From Legionellales bacterium (GTDB lineage Bacteria > Pseudomonadota > Gammaproteobacteria > WLWR01), in the NCBI GenBank assembly GCA_012103495.1, contig WLWR01000127.1:1-5227 (forward strand): a stretch of DNA of 5,227 nt, in the 5' to 3' direction. Of the stretch, positions 1 to 4,861 are shown in pieces. The stretch's first letter is position 1, and each line of letters opens with the position of its first letter. Under the pieces are notes generated by a model, which searched no databases, was not told the DNA's origin, and saw nothing but the letters and a program-made list of their open reading frames with translations. Both the position numbers and the translations under genes were made by a program.

Positions 1-200
1 GGCGTAGTTCCAATTGCTCATCGCTCAACTGGCCAGAACCGCCAAATGCCTTGGTTTATTTCGCTCGATATTCTCTCACCCAACGATCCAGTATATTTGA
101 CTTTATATCAAGACTTCTGGCTGCCTGGATAACCTTGTTCCGTCACAAGTTGAACCGCATCCAACTTAAATGCTTTTGTGTCGTGTCTCTTCTTATCCAT
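1..200 (-). pseudogene. IS3-family transposase OrfA, broken (frameshift plus stop), partial
   Basis: OrfA of IS3-family elements is the small helix-turn-helix protein that binds the inverted repeats and is fused to the OrfB DDE domain by programmed frameshifting. Here ATG at 200-198 follows a good Shine-Dalgarno (GGAGGT, at 210-205 on the minus strand). It reads MDKKRHDTKAFKLDAVQLVTEQGY, then a few wrong-frame residues, and stops with TGA at 110-108. Family similarity resumes in another frame as QAARSLDIKSNILDRWVREY, so a small deletion removed the usual residues between EQGY and AARSL. A second lesion follows: TAA after REYRAK, probably from CAA, before TKAFGGSGQLSDEQLELR. The helix-turn-helix is therefore split by one frameshift and one nonsense change. 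The remainder lies beyond base 1. Confidence 0.8.
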
Positions 201-245
201 TCCTACCTCCAATTAAGTTAAAGTAAACCTTAACTGGGGTGTCCA
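1..245 (-). mobile_element. Remnant of an IS3-family insertion sequence (orfA end)
   Basis: This is the left-terminal part of an IS3-family element read on the minus strand, cut by the window edge. The outer end appears to be at about 245, where the minus strand begins TGGACACCCCAGTTAAGG. That fits the 5'-TG start and C-rich inner block usual for IS3-family ends, although the exact terminal base is not proven because the other end is outside the window. About 45 bp separate this end from the orfA start at 200, as is typical. The orfA inside is broken, so this copy is presumably immobile unless helped in trans. Confidence 0.7.
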
Positions 246-338
246 AGTCTATTAGACCACGTCAATTCGAGACGTACACGTACAGGGTGACACCGTGTGA
301 GTGGGTATTATCCAAAGAAATCAAGGAGAATATGGAGC
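246..338. other. Short spacer between IS3 remnant and fic, no gene recognised
   Basis: Ninety-odd bases between the IS3-type end and the fic stop. It holds small inverted repeats (GTCTATTAGAC at 247-257, GTACACGTAC near 275-285, GGTGACACC near 287-295) but no GC-rich hairpin followed by a T run, so no convincing intrinsic terminator for fic. A plus-strand open frame crosses it (239-433). Its second half is antisense to the fic C-terminus, and no protein family was recognised. Confidence 0.4.
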
Positions 339-1511
339 CTACTCAAACACATCGATGCCTTCGTTTAACAGGTCTAAATACTTTTGATAAACAAAAATTC
401 TTTTTCTGGTTCGACCTGAGTATTCATAAATGATGCCTAATTCTGTCAGGTGCTGTAGTGCTTTATTCACGGTTGGTAACGTCAGGGTGACCTCTTGTGT
501 AATTGATTTGGCATTTAAAATAGGCTTTTTTTGAAAGCACTGATAGACGTATAAGGTAGAGGATGCGGCACGACCCAGATGTTCAATTTTTTGTTTATCA
601 TGTTCGAACAGTCGTAGTATTTCCTTAGCTGTTTGAGTGGCTTGATTGGCTGTGGCAATGACGCCCTCCAGAAAGAACCGGAGCCATTTTTCCCATTCGC
701 CTGTTTCACGAACCTGTTGTAAGAGATCGTAATATTGTTTTCGATGAGATTTGAAGTACAAGCTTAAATATAATAGTGGTTCCTTCAATAATCCGTGTAC
801 GCACAAAATAAAAGTGATCAGCAATCGACCTAAGCGGCCATTGCCATCTAAAAATGGATGGATGGTTTCGAACTGTACGTGAACCAATGCCGCTTTGATA
901 AGTGTTGGTAACGACTGGCTGTCATCGTGAATGAACTTTTCCAAATCGCTTAATAGATCCAACACTTTTTCGGGAGGTGGAGGGACAAAAGTTGCGTTGC
1001 CAGGTCGTGTTCCGCCAATCCAATTCTGTGACCGTCGGAATTCGCCTGGCATTTTATGAGCGCCTCGGCCACCTTTGACCAGCAGTTTTACATGTATTTC
1101 TTTCAGCAAACGCAGTGACAGTGGAAAGTCATCATTGCGAATTCTTGCCAAACCATACTCCATTGCCAGTACATAATTAGATACTTCTGTCACATCATCG
1201 AGTGGGACATTGGGAGAATTGCTGTTTTCAAATAAAAATAAATCGGACAAAGACGATTGGGTGCCTTCGATTTGAGAAGATAACACGGCTTCTTTACGCA
1301 CATACGCGTATAAGAATAAAGCCGGATCCGGTAGTGTGAGACTCAATCCATCCAGACGTCCGATGGCGGTATTGGCTTGTTCCAGCAAGCCATAAAGTTG
1401 GGTCATATCCAGCGGCGGGTTTGGGGGTAATGGTTTTGGCAGGTAAGTCTGGTACCGTTCGCCCACAACGGTGCAGGGAATATAAGAGCCAACGCGATTT
1501 TCATTATTCAT
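339..1511 (-). CDS. Class II Fic protein (AMP-transferase) with C-terminal winged helix
   Basis: Fic enzymes normally transfer AMP from ATP to a hydroxyl side chain of a target protein in the cytoplasm. The 390-residue product has the common bacterial layout. Residues 20-95 are the Fic N-terminal region with the inhibitory motif S78-SQI-E82-G83; an inhibitory helix ahead of the Fic core defines class II. Residues 110-290 are the Fic core, with a target-docking flap around GGTRPGNATFVPPPP (166-180). The complete catalytic motif HPFLDGNGRLGR spans 218-229: H218 is the base, D222 binds metal, and the glycines and R226 bind phosphate. Residues 312-375 look like a winged helix (LTLPTVNKALQHLTELGI plus a basic wing, SGRTRKR). 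Nothing is truncated or missing. The ATG at 1511 follows a modest AGGT. The target is unknown. The protein could moderate housekeeping targets or act as a self-contained toxin/antitoxin; the sequence does not decide. Confidence 0.93.
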   Translation of the reverse strand: MNNENRVGSYIPCTVVGERYQTYLPKPLPPNPPLDMTQLYGLLEQANTAIGRLDGLSLTLPDPALFLYAYVRKEAVLSSQIEGTQSSLSDLFLFENSNSPNVPLDDVTEVSNYVLAMEYGLARIRNDDFPLSLRLLKEIHVKLLVKGGRGAHKMPGEFRRSQNWIGGTRPGNATFVPPPPEKVLDLLSDLEKFIHDDSQSLPTLIKAALVHVQFETIHPFLDGNGRLGRLLITFILCVHGLLKEPLLYLSLYFKSHRKQYYDLLQQVRETGEWEKWLRFFLEGVIATANQATQTAKEILRLFEHDKQKIEHLGRAASSTLYVYQCFQKKPILNAKSITQEVTLTLPTVNKALQHLTELGIIYEYSGRTRKRIFVYQKYLDLLNEGIDVFE

Positions 1512-1532
1512 GTTTGTACCTGGTGCTTCATT

Positions 1533-1562
1533 AAGTAAATGAAAGTGGCTTTTCTTTTATTT
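1533..1562. promoter_or_regulatory. Putative operator O3 (proximal, degenerate)
   Basis: AAGTAAATG (1533-1541), 12 bases, then CTTTTATTT (1554-1562). It matches the perfect arms at 15 of 18 positions and keeps both the N12 spacing and the 70-bp step from O2. Over the 36-bp frame 1530-1565 it matches 1600-1635 at 26 positions. It lies about 22 bp upstream of the fic start codon, so binding here would hinder elongation or leader function rather than initiation. Probably a weaker site. Confidence 0.45.
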
Positions 1563-1602
1563 AAGAGTCTCGTAACTAAAGAAAGTTAATTAACGAGAAA
1601 TT

Positions 1603-1632
1603 AAATAAAGGAAAAGAGGATATCCTTTATTT
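1603..1632. promoter_or_regulatory. Putative operator O2 (middle, perfect 9-bp arms)
   Basis: AAATAAAGG (1603-1611) and CCTTTATTT (1624-1632) are separated by 12 bases, the same spacing as O1. The arms extend outward to 12 bp each (ATTAAATAAAGG at 1600-1611, CCTTTATTTAAT at 1624-1635). The transcription start expected from the TATTAT -10 box (1644-1639) would fall inside or at the edge of this site. Confidence 0.6.
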
Positions 1633-1638
1633 AATAGA

Positions 1639-1667
1639 ATAATAAGTTAAAAAAGTTTATTAAGCAA
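1639..1667 (-). promoter_or_regulatory. Possible fic promoter (TTGCTT-17-TATTAT)
   Basis: On the minus strand TTGCTT (1667-1662) and TATTAT (1644-1639) are separated by 17 bp, a plausible sigma-70 promoter lying between the two perfect palindromes. A competing reading uses the perfect TTGACA at 1690-1685, but no good -10 lies 16-18 bp downstream of it. AT-rich DNA gives chance matches, so the exact promoter is uncertain. Confidence 0.4.
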
Positions 1668-1672
1668 ATGGC

Positions 1673-1702
1673 AAATAAAGGATATGTCAATATCCTTTAT
1701 TT
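1673..1702. promoter_or_regulatory. Putative operator O1 (distal, perfect arms)
   Basis: The perfect inverted repeat is longest here: AAATAAAGGATAT (1673-1685) and ATATCCTTTATTT (1690-1702), separated by four bases. On the minus strand the centre reads TTGACA (1690-1685), a consensus -35 hexamer, so a protein bound here would cover it. The site is an inferred dimeric binding site, with Fic's own winged helix as the obvious but untested candidate. Confidence 0.6.
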
Positions 1703-1742
1703 AAATTATCACCAGGGGTTCGTTCAAGTTGCTATACAATTA

Positions 1743-1748
1743 TATATA
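1743..1748. repeat. Target-site duplication TATATA, left copy
   Basis: TATATA directly outside the left inverted repeat, matched by TATATA directly outside the right one. The direct repeat cannot be extended beyond six bases (left ATATATA against right TATATAC). It sits in an AT-rich run, so a coincidental match of part of it cannot be excluded. Confidence 0.6.
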
Positions 1749-1767
1749 TGCGAATCAAAAGTCGAAA
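1749..1767. repeat. Terminal inverted repeat of the IS (left in window)
   Basis: TGCGAATCAAAAGTCGAAA is the exact reverse complement of 2714-2732. It includes the transposase stop codon (TGA, 1757-1755 on the minus strand), so the coding frame runs into the end of the element. Confidence 0.9.
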
Positions 1768-2648
1768 CAAGGGTTATTTTTTAAAATCATCGCGGCAGCG
1801 AGTTTGCCAAAGATATGGGCGTTCAACCCTTCGGTTGAACGTACTAAGGAAGCATCTTCAATGCTGGTAATTCGATTGATCCAACTAAATAAAGCTTCAA
1901 TGGGTTGTCTGATTTTCGAGACGGCCTTGGAAAAGAGCTTATCTTCTAATGACAATTCTTTTTGACCTCGTTGCTTTTGAACGGGTGTGAACACCTTTAA
2001 TTCTTGCGTCATTTCAACCCTTTTTTCATCAGGTCTTCGGTAAGCTTGATCGGCAAAAGCGAGGTTGTTTCCCATGTGGGGTCGTAAACATTCGTCAAAA
2101 ATAGGGCCGTCCTGCCGACTGGCCATATCCACAATAAATAGTTCAATATCCGGTAAGCAGGCTTGATTTTTGCGAGCAACTACATGCGCTTTGACGCCGT
2201 AATAGTACATTTTCTTCGTGGCATTAAAACTTTTTCCCGCCACCTCACCAGCAACTTTGGCTGTATACGCATGGTTTTGCTTTGCCAAAGCAATCGGAAA
2301 AGAATCAATTAAATAAAATCGTTCATCGTGTGACGAAATTTGCTGCGATGGGAGCCAGGCCACTAGCGCTTTGAATCCATCACCCAACCTCTTCACTCGA
2401 TGGACAAAGCCTGCATAACAAGGCAAACAGGGGAAGTAACTCAGTAAATGTCTACGCGCATAGTGATGAATGTGTTTCATTGTCTTCAACCCCATCAGCG
2501 TACCCAAGATATAAAGGGTCATCACTTCTTCGTCACTAAAACGTTTATAGCCTCCATTGCTAAATCTTTGACATACCGTCCAAAGGTTTTCTTCATAGGC
2601 ATTGCAGATGTGCAAATATAATGTTATCAATGACCGTTCCCAATCCAT
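1755..2648 (-). CDS. DDE transposase, IS982-like, intact
   Basis: This transposase would cut and rejoin the ends of its element using a DDE metal site with an RNase H fold. The 297-residue length is normal for IS982-type enzymes. The N-terminal helical part (1-100) contains the FSDEEVMTLYILGT and YFPCLPCYAGFVHRV segments characteristic of this group. The catalytic domain follows, with likely acidic residues D115 (YLIDSFP), D200 (AFADQAYRRP) and E251 (IRQPIEALFSWINR). The YYYGVKAHVV strand at 148-157 is typical of DDE_Tnp_1 proteins. ATG at 2648 is preceded by AAGGAAA at good spacing. No frameshift or internal stop is seen. An assignment to another IS4/IS5-related group is possible. It is transcribed in the same direction as fic, but the repeats and operators lie between them. 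Confidence 0.88.
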   Translation of the reverse strand: MDWERSLITLYLHICNAYEENLWTVCQRFSNGGYKRFSDEEVMTLYILGTLMGLKTMKHIHHYARRHLLSYFPCLPCYAGFVHRVKRLGDGFKALVAWLPSQQISSHDERFYLIDSFPIALAKQNHAYTAKVAGEVAGKSFNATKKMYYYGVKAHVVARKNQACLPDIELFIVDMASRQDGPIFDECLRPHMGNNLAFADQAYRRPDEKRVEMTQELKVFTPVQKQRGQKELSLEDKLFSKAVSKIRQPIEALFSWINRITSIEDASLVRSTEGLNAHIFGKLAAAMILKNNPCFDF

Positions 2649-2713
2649 GTTATTTCCTTTTTTGGCTTCGAGAACCTAAAGCGTAATAACTTTTATGGAT
2701 TGGGACTACCTAT

Positions 2714-2732
2714 TTTCGACTTTTGATTCGCA
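2714..2732. repeat. Terminal inverted repeat of the IS (right in window)
   Basis: TTTCGACTTTTGATTCGCA is the exact reverse complement of 1749-1767. It lies 65 bp upstream of the transposase start, and similarity stops immediately inside it. Confidence 0.9.
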
Positions 2733-2738
2733 TATATA
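2733..2738. repeat. Target-site duplication TATATA, right copy
   Basis: Partner of the TATATA at the other end of the IS. Removing the IS and one copy would restore an uninterrupted fic-pyrE intergenic sequence of ordinary AT-rich character. Confidence 0.6.
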
Positions 2739-2794
2739 CGAGTTTACGTTTTCAAACACTGGAGTGAATCCGCATCCAGACACCATGACCGATC

Positions 2795-2823
2795 ATGACA
2801 CTCTATTAATATTCCGGTAGAAT
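2795..2823 (+). promoter_or_regulatory. pyrE promoter (ATGACA-17-TAGAAT)
   Basis: ATGACA at 2795-2800 and TAGAAT at 2818-2823 are separated by exactly 17 bp, each matching the sigma-70 consensus at five of six positions. Transcription should begin near 2830, leaving a leader of about 30 bases. That is too short for an attenuator of the enterobacterial pyrE kind, and no hairpin with a T run is seen. The promoter is 56 bp from the IS target duplication, so the insertion left it intact. Confidence 0.7.
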
Positions 2824-2862
2824 GCGCCTTTTGATTTAATCCGCCGTTATATGGGTTTGACC

Positions 2863-3507
2863 ATGCATGATTATCAACGTCAATTTATTGAATTTGCCTT
2901 GCAGCATCGCATCTTACGTTTTGGTGAATTCACTTTGAAATCTGGGCGAGTCAGTCCTTACTTTTTCAACAGTGGTCTGTTTAATTCGGGACTGGCGTTA
3001 AGTCAATTAGGCCATTTCTATGCACAAACCATCCAGCAAGCCCGCCTATCTTTTGATACTTTGTTTGGCCCGGCTTACAAAGGCATTCCTTTAGCCACCA
3101 CCACCGCCATTGCCTTGACTCAGCATTATCAGCACGATGTCGCGGTACGTTTCAATCGCAAAGAAGTGAAAGATCACGGCGAAGGTGGTGACCTGATTGG
3201 TGGCGATTTGCAGGGTCGAGTATTACTGATTGATGATGTGATCACCGCCGGCACCGCATTTCATCAAGCAAAATCTTTAATTGAACAACATTCGGCACAA
3301 TTGATCGGAGCAGTCATTGCCTTGGATCGACAAGAACGCGGCATCAACGATCAACGCAGTGCCATTCAATTAATTGAACAGCAGTATGCCATTCCTGTAC
3401 TAAGTATTATTCAATTATCGGATCTGGTAACTTATTTAACCGAGCTTGGTCACTTTGATCCAGTGATTAAACAAATTCATCAATACCAACAGCAATATGG
3501 AATCTAA
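2863..3507 (+). CDS. pyrE: Orotate phosphoribosyltransferase PyrE
   Basis: PyrE joins orotate to PRPP to give orotidine 5'-monophosphate, the fifth step of de novo UMP synthesis, as a cytoplasmic dimer with active sites shared across the interface. From this start the product is 214 residues, almost the length of the E. coli enzyme, and the alignment runs end to end. It has YQRQFIEFAL near the N-terminus, then FGEFTLKSGR and SPYFFNSGLF, then LFGPAYKGIP. The mobile catalytic loop is FNRKEVKDHGEGG, and the PRPP-binding motif is VLLIDDVITAGTA. An in-frame ATG at 2851 would add four residues (MGLT). Neither ATG has a clear Shine-Dalgarno, and 2863 is chosen because the family begins one or two residues before YQRQF. 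The stop lies seven bases before the symporter gene, suggesting cotranscription. Confidence 0.96.
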   Translation: MHDYQRQFIEFALQHRILRFGEFTLKSGRVSPYFFNSGLFNSGLALSQLGHFYAQTIQQARLSFDTLFGPAYKGIPLATTTAIALTQHYQHDVAVRFNRKEVKDHGEGGDLIGGDLQGRVLLIDDVITAGTAFHQAKSLIEQHSAQLIGAVIALDRQERGINDQRSAIQLIEQQYAIPVLSIIQLSDLVTYLTELGHFDPVIKQIHQYQQQYGI

Positions 3508-3514
3508 TTAACAC

Positions 3515-4861
3515 GTGGCGTCATCTCAATTCATCATCTTACTCTTAGGCTTAGGCATATTTTCATTAATCATCGGTGTGTATGCGGCGAAACACATTCG
3601 CACCACTGGTGATTATTTTTTAGCCGGTCGCCAAGTGGGGGTATGGCCCTTGATGTTAACCTTGTGCGCAACGCAAATTGGCGGGGGATTAATTTTAGGC
3701 ACGGCCGATGAAGCATATCAAATCGGTTGGTATGGCATCTTGTATGCGATGGGGATTTTTTTAGGATTTGCCTTACTTGCCAGTGGTTTTGCCAGCAAAT
3801 TGCGTGGCTTTAACATTGTCACCACCGCACAGTTGTTTGAAACCCATTATCAATCGCGCACATTACGCAAACTGGCGTCCCTGATTATTGTGATTTCCAT
3901 GTGTGGTATTTTAGTTGGGCAAGTGGTCGCCGCCAAAAAATTCATGTTTGCATTGGGAATGACTCAGGATTGGTTGTTCATAGCGTTTTGGGCCTTTGTG
4001 ATTGTATACACCATGATCGGTGGTTTGAAAGCCGTGATTTTAACTGATGTCTATCAAGTGTTATTTATTATTGCCTTGTTCATTGGCTTGTTTATCTTTG
4101 CCATTATTCAATACCCTTTTAGTGACTTGCAATGGGTGCCAGCTGAGCCGATTGAAGACTTGCCGATTCACTTTGTTGCTCCGCTGTTATTGCCATTTTT
4201 ATTTTGTATTGTGGAACAAGATTTGGCACAACGATGTTTTGCCGCACGAACACGGAAAGTGGCAACTTTGGCTGCCGCGCTGGCGGCAGTGATTGTTTTG
4301 TTATTTGGTATCATTCCCACTTATTTTGGGGTATTGGCACAGCACCTGGGATTGGAGATTGCCAACAACACCAGTGTATTGGTTAGCGTTATTGCCGAAA
4401 TCAGTCACGGGGTGGTATTGTCTTTGGTCGCGGTTGCTTTATTAGCTGCGATTATTTCAACCTCGGATTCTTTATTGTGTGCCATCAGTTCGAACTTGGC
4501 ACAGGATTTTGGCTTGGATCAATTATCAGATCGCTTAGCGGTTCATTTATCGCGTGGGATTACTTTATTGTGTGGTGTGATTGCGTTGGTGTTGGCTTAT
4601 CAATTTGATAACATCATCCGTATTTTAATTCACAGTTACGAATTGCCAGTCAGTGCTTTATTCGTGGCTATTTTCTTTTGTTGCATCGCTAAACGTACGC
4701 CTAAATTAGCCGCCATCGTTTCCATCACTTTTGGGATTGTGGCATTTGGTTTATTAAAGTTTATTTCTACACCTTTTCCGCGTGAAATCTTGCAGTTAAT
4801 CGCCGCCTTTACTGGGTATGGTCTGGGTTGGTGGCTCGATGCAAGACAACGTCATGGCTGA
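3515..4861 (+). CDS. Sodium:solute symporter family (SSS) transporter, substrate unknown
   Basis: SSS (TC 2.A.21) proteins of the inner membrane use the sodium gradient to import solutes such as proline, pantothenate, sugars or carboxylates. This 448-residue protein is short for the family but appears whole, with roughly 12-13 hydrophobic segments. Family marks include DYFLAGRQ (33-40), ATQIGGGLILGTAD (52-65), GGLKAVILTDVYQ (169-181) and QDLAQRCFAAR (235-245). The TM8-type segment AAIISTSDSLLCAISSNLAQD (311-331) carries serines/threonines expected at the second sodium site. The start is GTG at 3515: the preceding in-frame codons include a TAA at 3509-3511, no ATG is near, and the downstream paralogue starts at the same aligned residue. 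There is no strong ribosome site, so it may depend on translation from pyrE. It overlaps the next gene by eight bases. Confidence 0.9.
   Translation: MASSQFIILLLGLGIFSLIIGVYAAKHIRTTGDYFLAGRQVGVWPLMLTLCATQIGGGLILGTADEAYQIGWYGILYAMGIFLGFALLASGFASKLRGFNIVTTAQLFETHYQSRTLRKLASLIIVISMCGILVGQVVAAKKFMFALGMTQDWLFIAFWAFVIVYTMIGGLKAVILTDVYQVLFIIALFIGLFIFAIIQYPFSDLQWVPAEPIEDLPIHFVAPLLLPFLFCIVEQDLAQRCFAARTRKVATLAAALAAVIVLLFGIIPTYFGVLAQHLGLEIANNTSVLVSVIAEISHGVVLSLVAVALLAAIISTSDSLLCAISSNLAQDFGLDQLSDRLAVHLSRGITLLCGVIALVLAYQFDNIIRILIHSYELPVSALFVAIFFCCIAKRTPKLAAIVSITFGIVAFGLLKFISTPFPREILQLIAAFTGYGLGWWLDARQRHG

Larger units (their letters stand above)
1530..1705. repeat. 70-bp imperfect tandem repeat carrying three palindromes upstream of fic
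   Basis: About two and a half copies of a 70-bp unit lie 19-194 bp upstream of the fic start. Each contains a 30-bp palindrome of form AAATAAAGG-N12-CCTTTATTT. The arms are perfect at 1603-1632 and 1673-1702 and degenerate at 1533-1562 (AAGTAAATG-N12-CTTTTATTT, 7/9 and 8/9 matches). Palindrome centres are 1547.5, 1617.5 and 1687.5, i.e. exactly 70 bp apart by my count. Between palindromes, 1565-1599 matches 1635-1669 at 22 of 35 positions without gaps, so the whole unit, not only the site, seems duplicated. Low complexity (AT-rich) inflates that last figure. Conservation is strongest in the arms, as expected for protein-binding sites. Confidence 0.8.
1749..2732 (-). mobile_element. Complete IS982-like insertion sequence, 984 bp
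   Basis: The element is bounded by 19-bp perfect inverted repeats, begins TGCGAATC and ends GATTCGCA, and encodes one intact DDE transposase. It is flanked on both sides by TATATA, the probable 6-bp target duplication. Because TATATA is its own reverse complement, the apparent inverted repeat extends to 25 bp, so the true ends could shift by up to six bases. It lies in the intergenic region between fic and pyrE, with its transposase pointing toward fic. The intact frame and ends suggest a recent or still active copy. The family call rests on transposase motifs, not on a database match. Confidence 0.85.

Noticed and set aside
239..433. Plus-strand open frame of 64 residues
   Set aside because: More than a third of it is antisense to the fic C-terminus, the start overlaps the IS end, there is no ribosome site and no family was recognised.
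515..709. Minus-strand 64-residue open frame inside fic
   Set aside because: It is an out-of-frame shadow of the fic gene, whose own frame carries all the conserved motifs.
1600..1635. Intrinsic terminator for the transposase transcript
   Set aside because: The 12-bp arms are almost entirely A and T with a 12-base loop and no following T run; identical spacing to the other palindrome fits protein binding better.
1600..1702. CRISPR array or short repeat-spacer locus
   Set aside because: Only two perfect and one degenerate palindromes occur, the intervening DNA is itself related rather than unique, and no cas gene is present.
1512..1754. Small antitoxin gene upstream of fic (as for class I Fic pairs)
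   Set aside because: No credible small frame with a ribosome site was found, and fic already carries its own inhibitory motif, which makes a separate antitoxin unnecessary.
1729..1965. Plus-strand 78-residue open frame
   Set aside because: It lies antisense to the 3' end of the intact transposase and begins in the AT-rich flank; no family features.
2824..2862. Attenuator or riboswitch in the pyrE leader
   Set aside because: The leader is only about 30 bases and shows no stable hairpin or T run.
4047..4386. Two plus-strand open frames inside the first symporter
   Set aside because: Both are alternative-frame shadows of a gene whose main frame has clear SSS motifs throughout.
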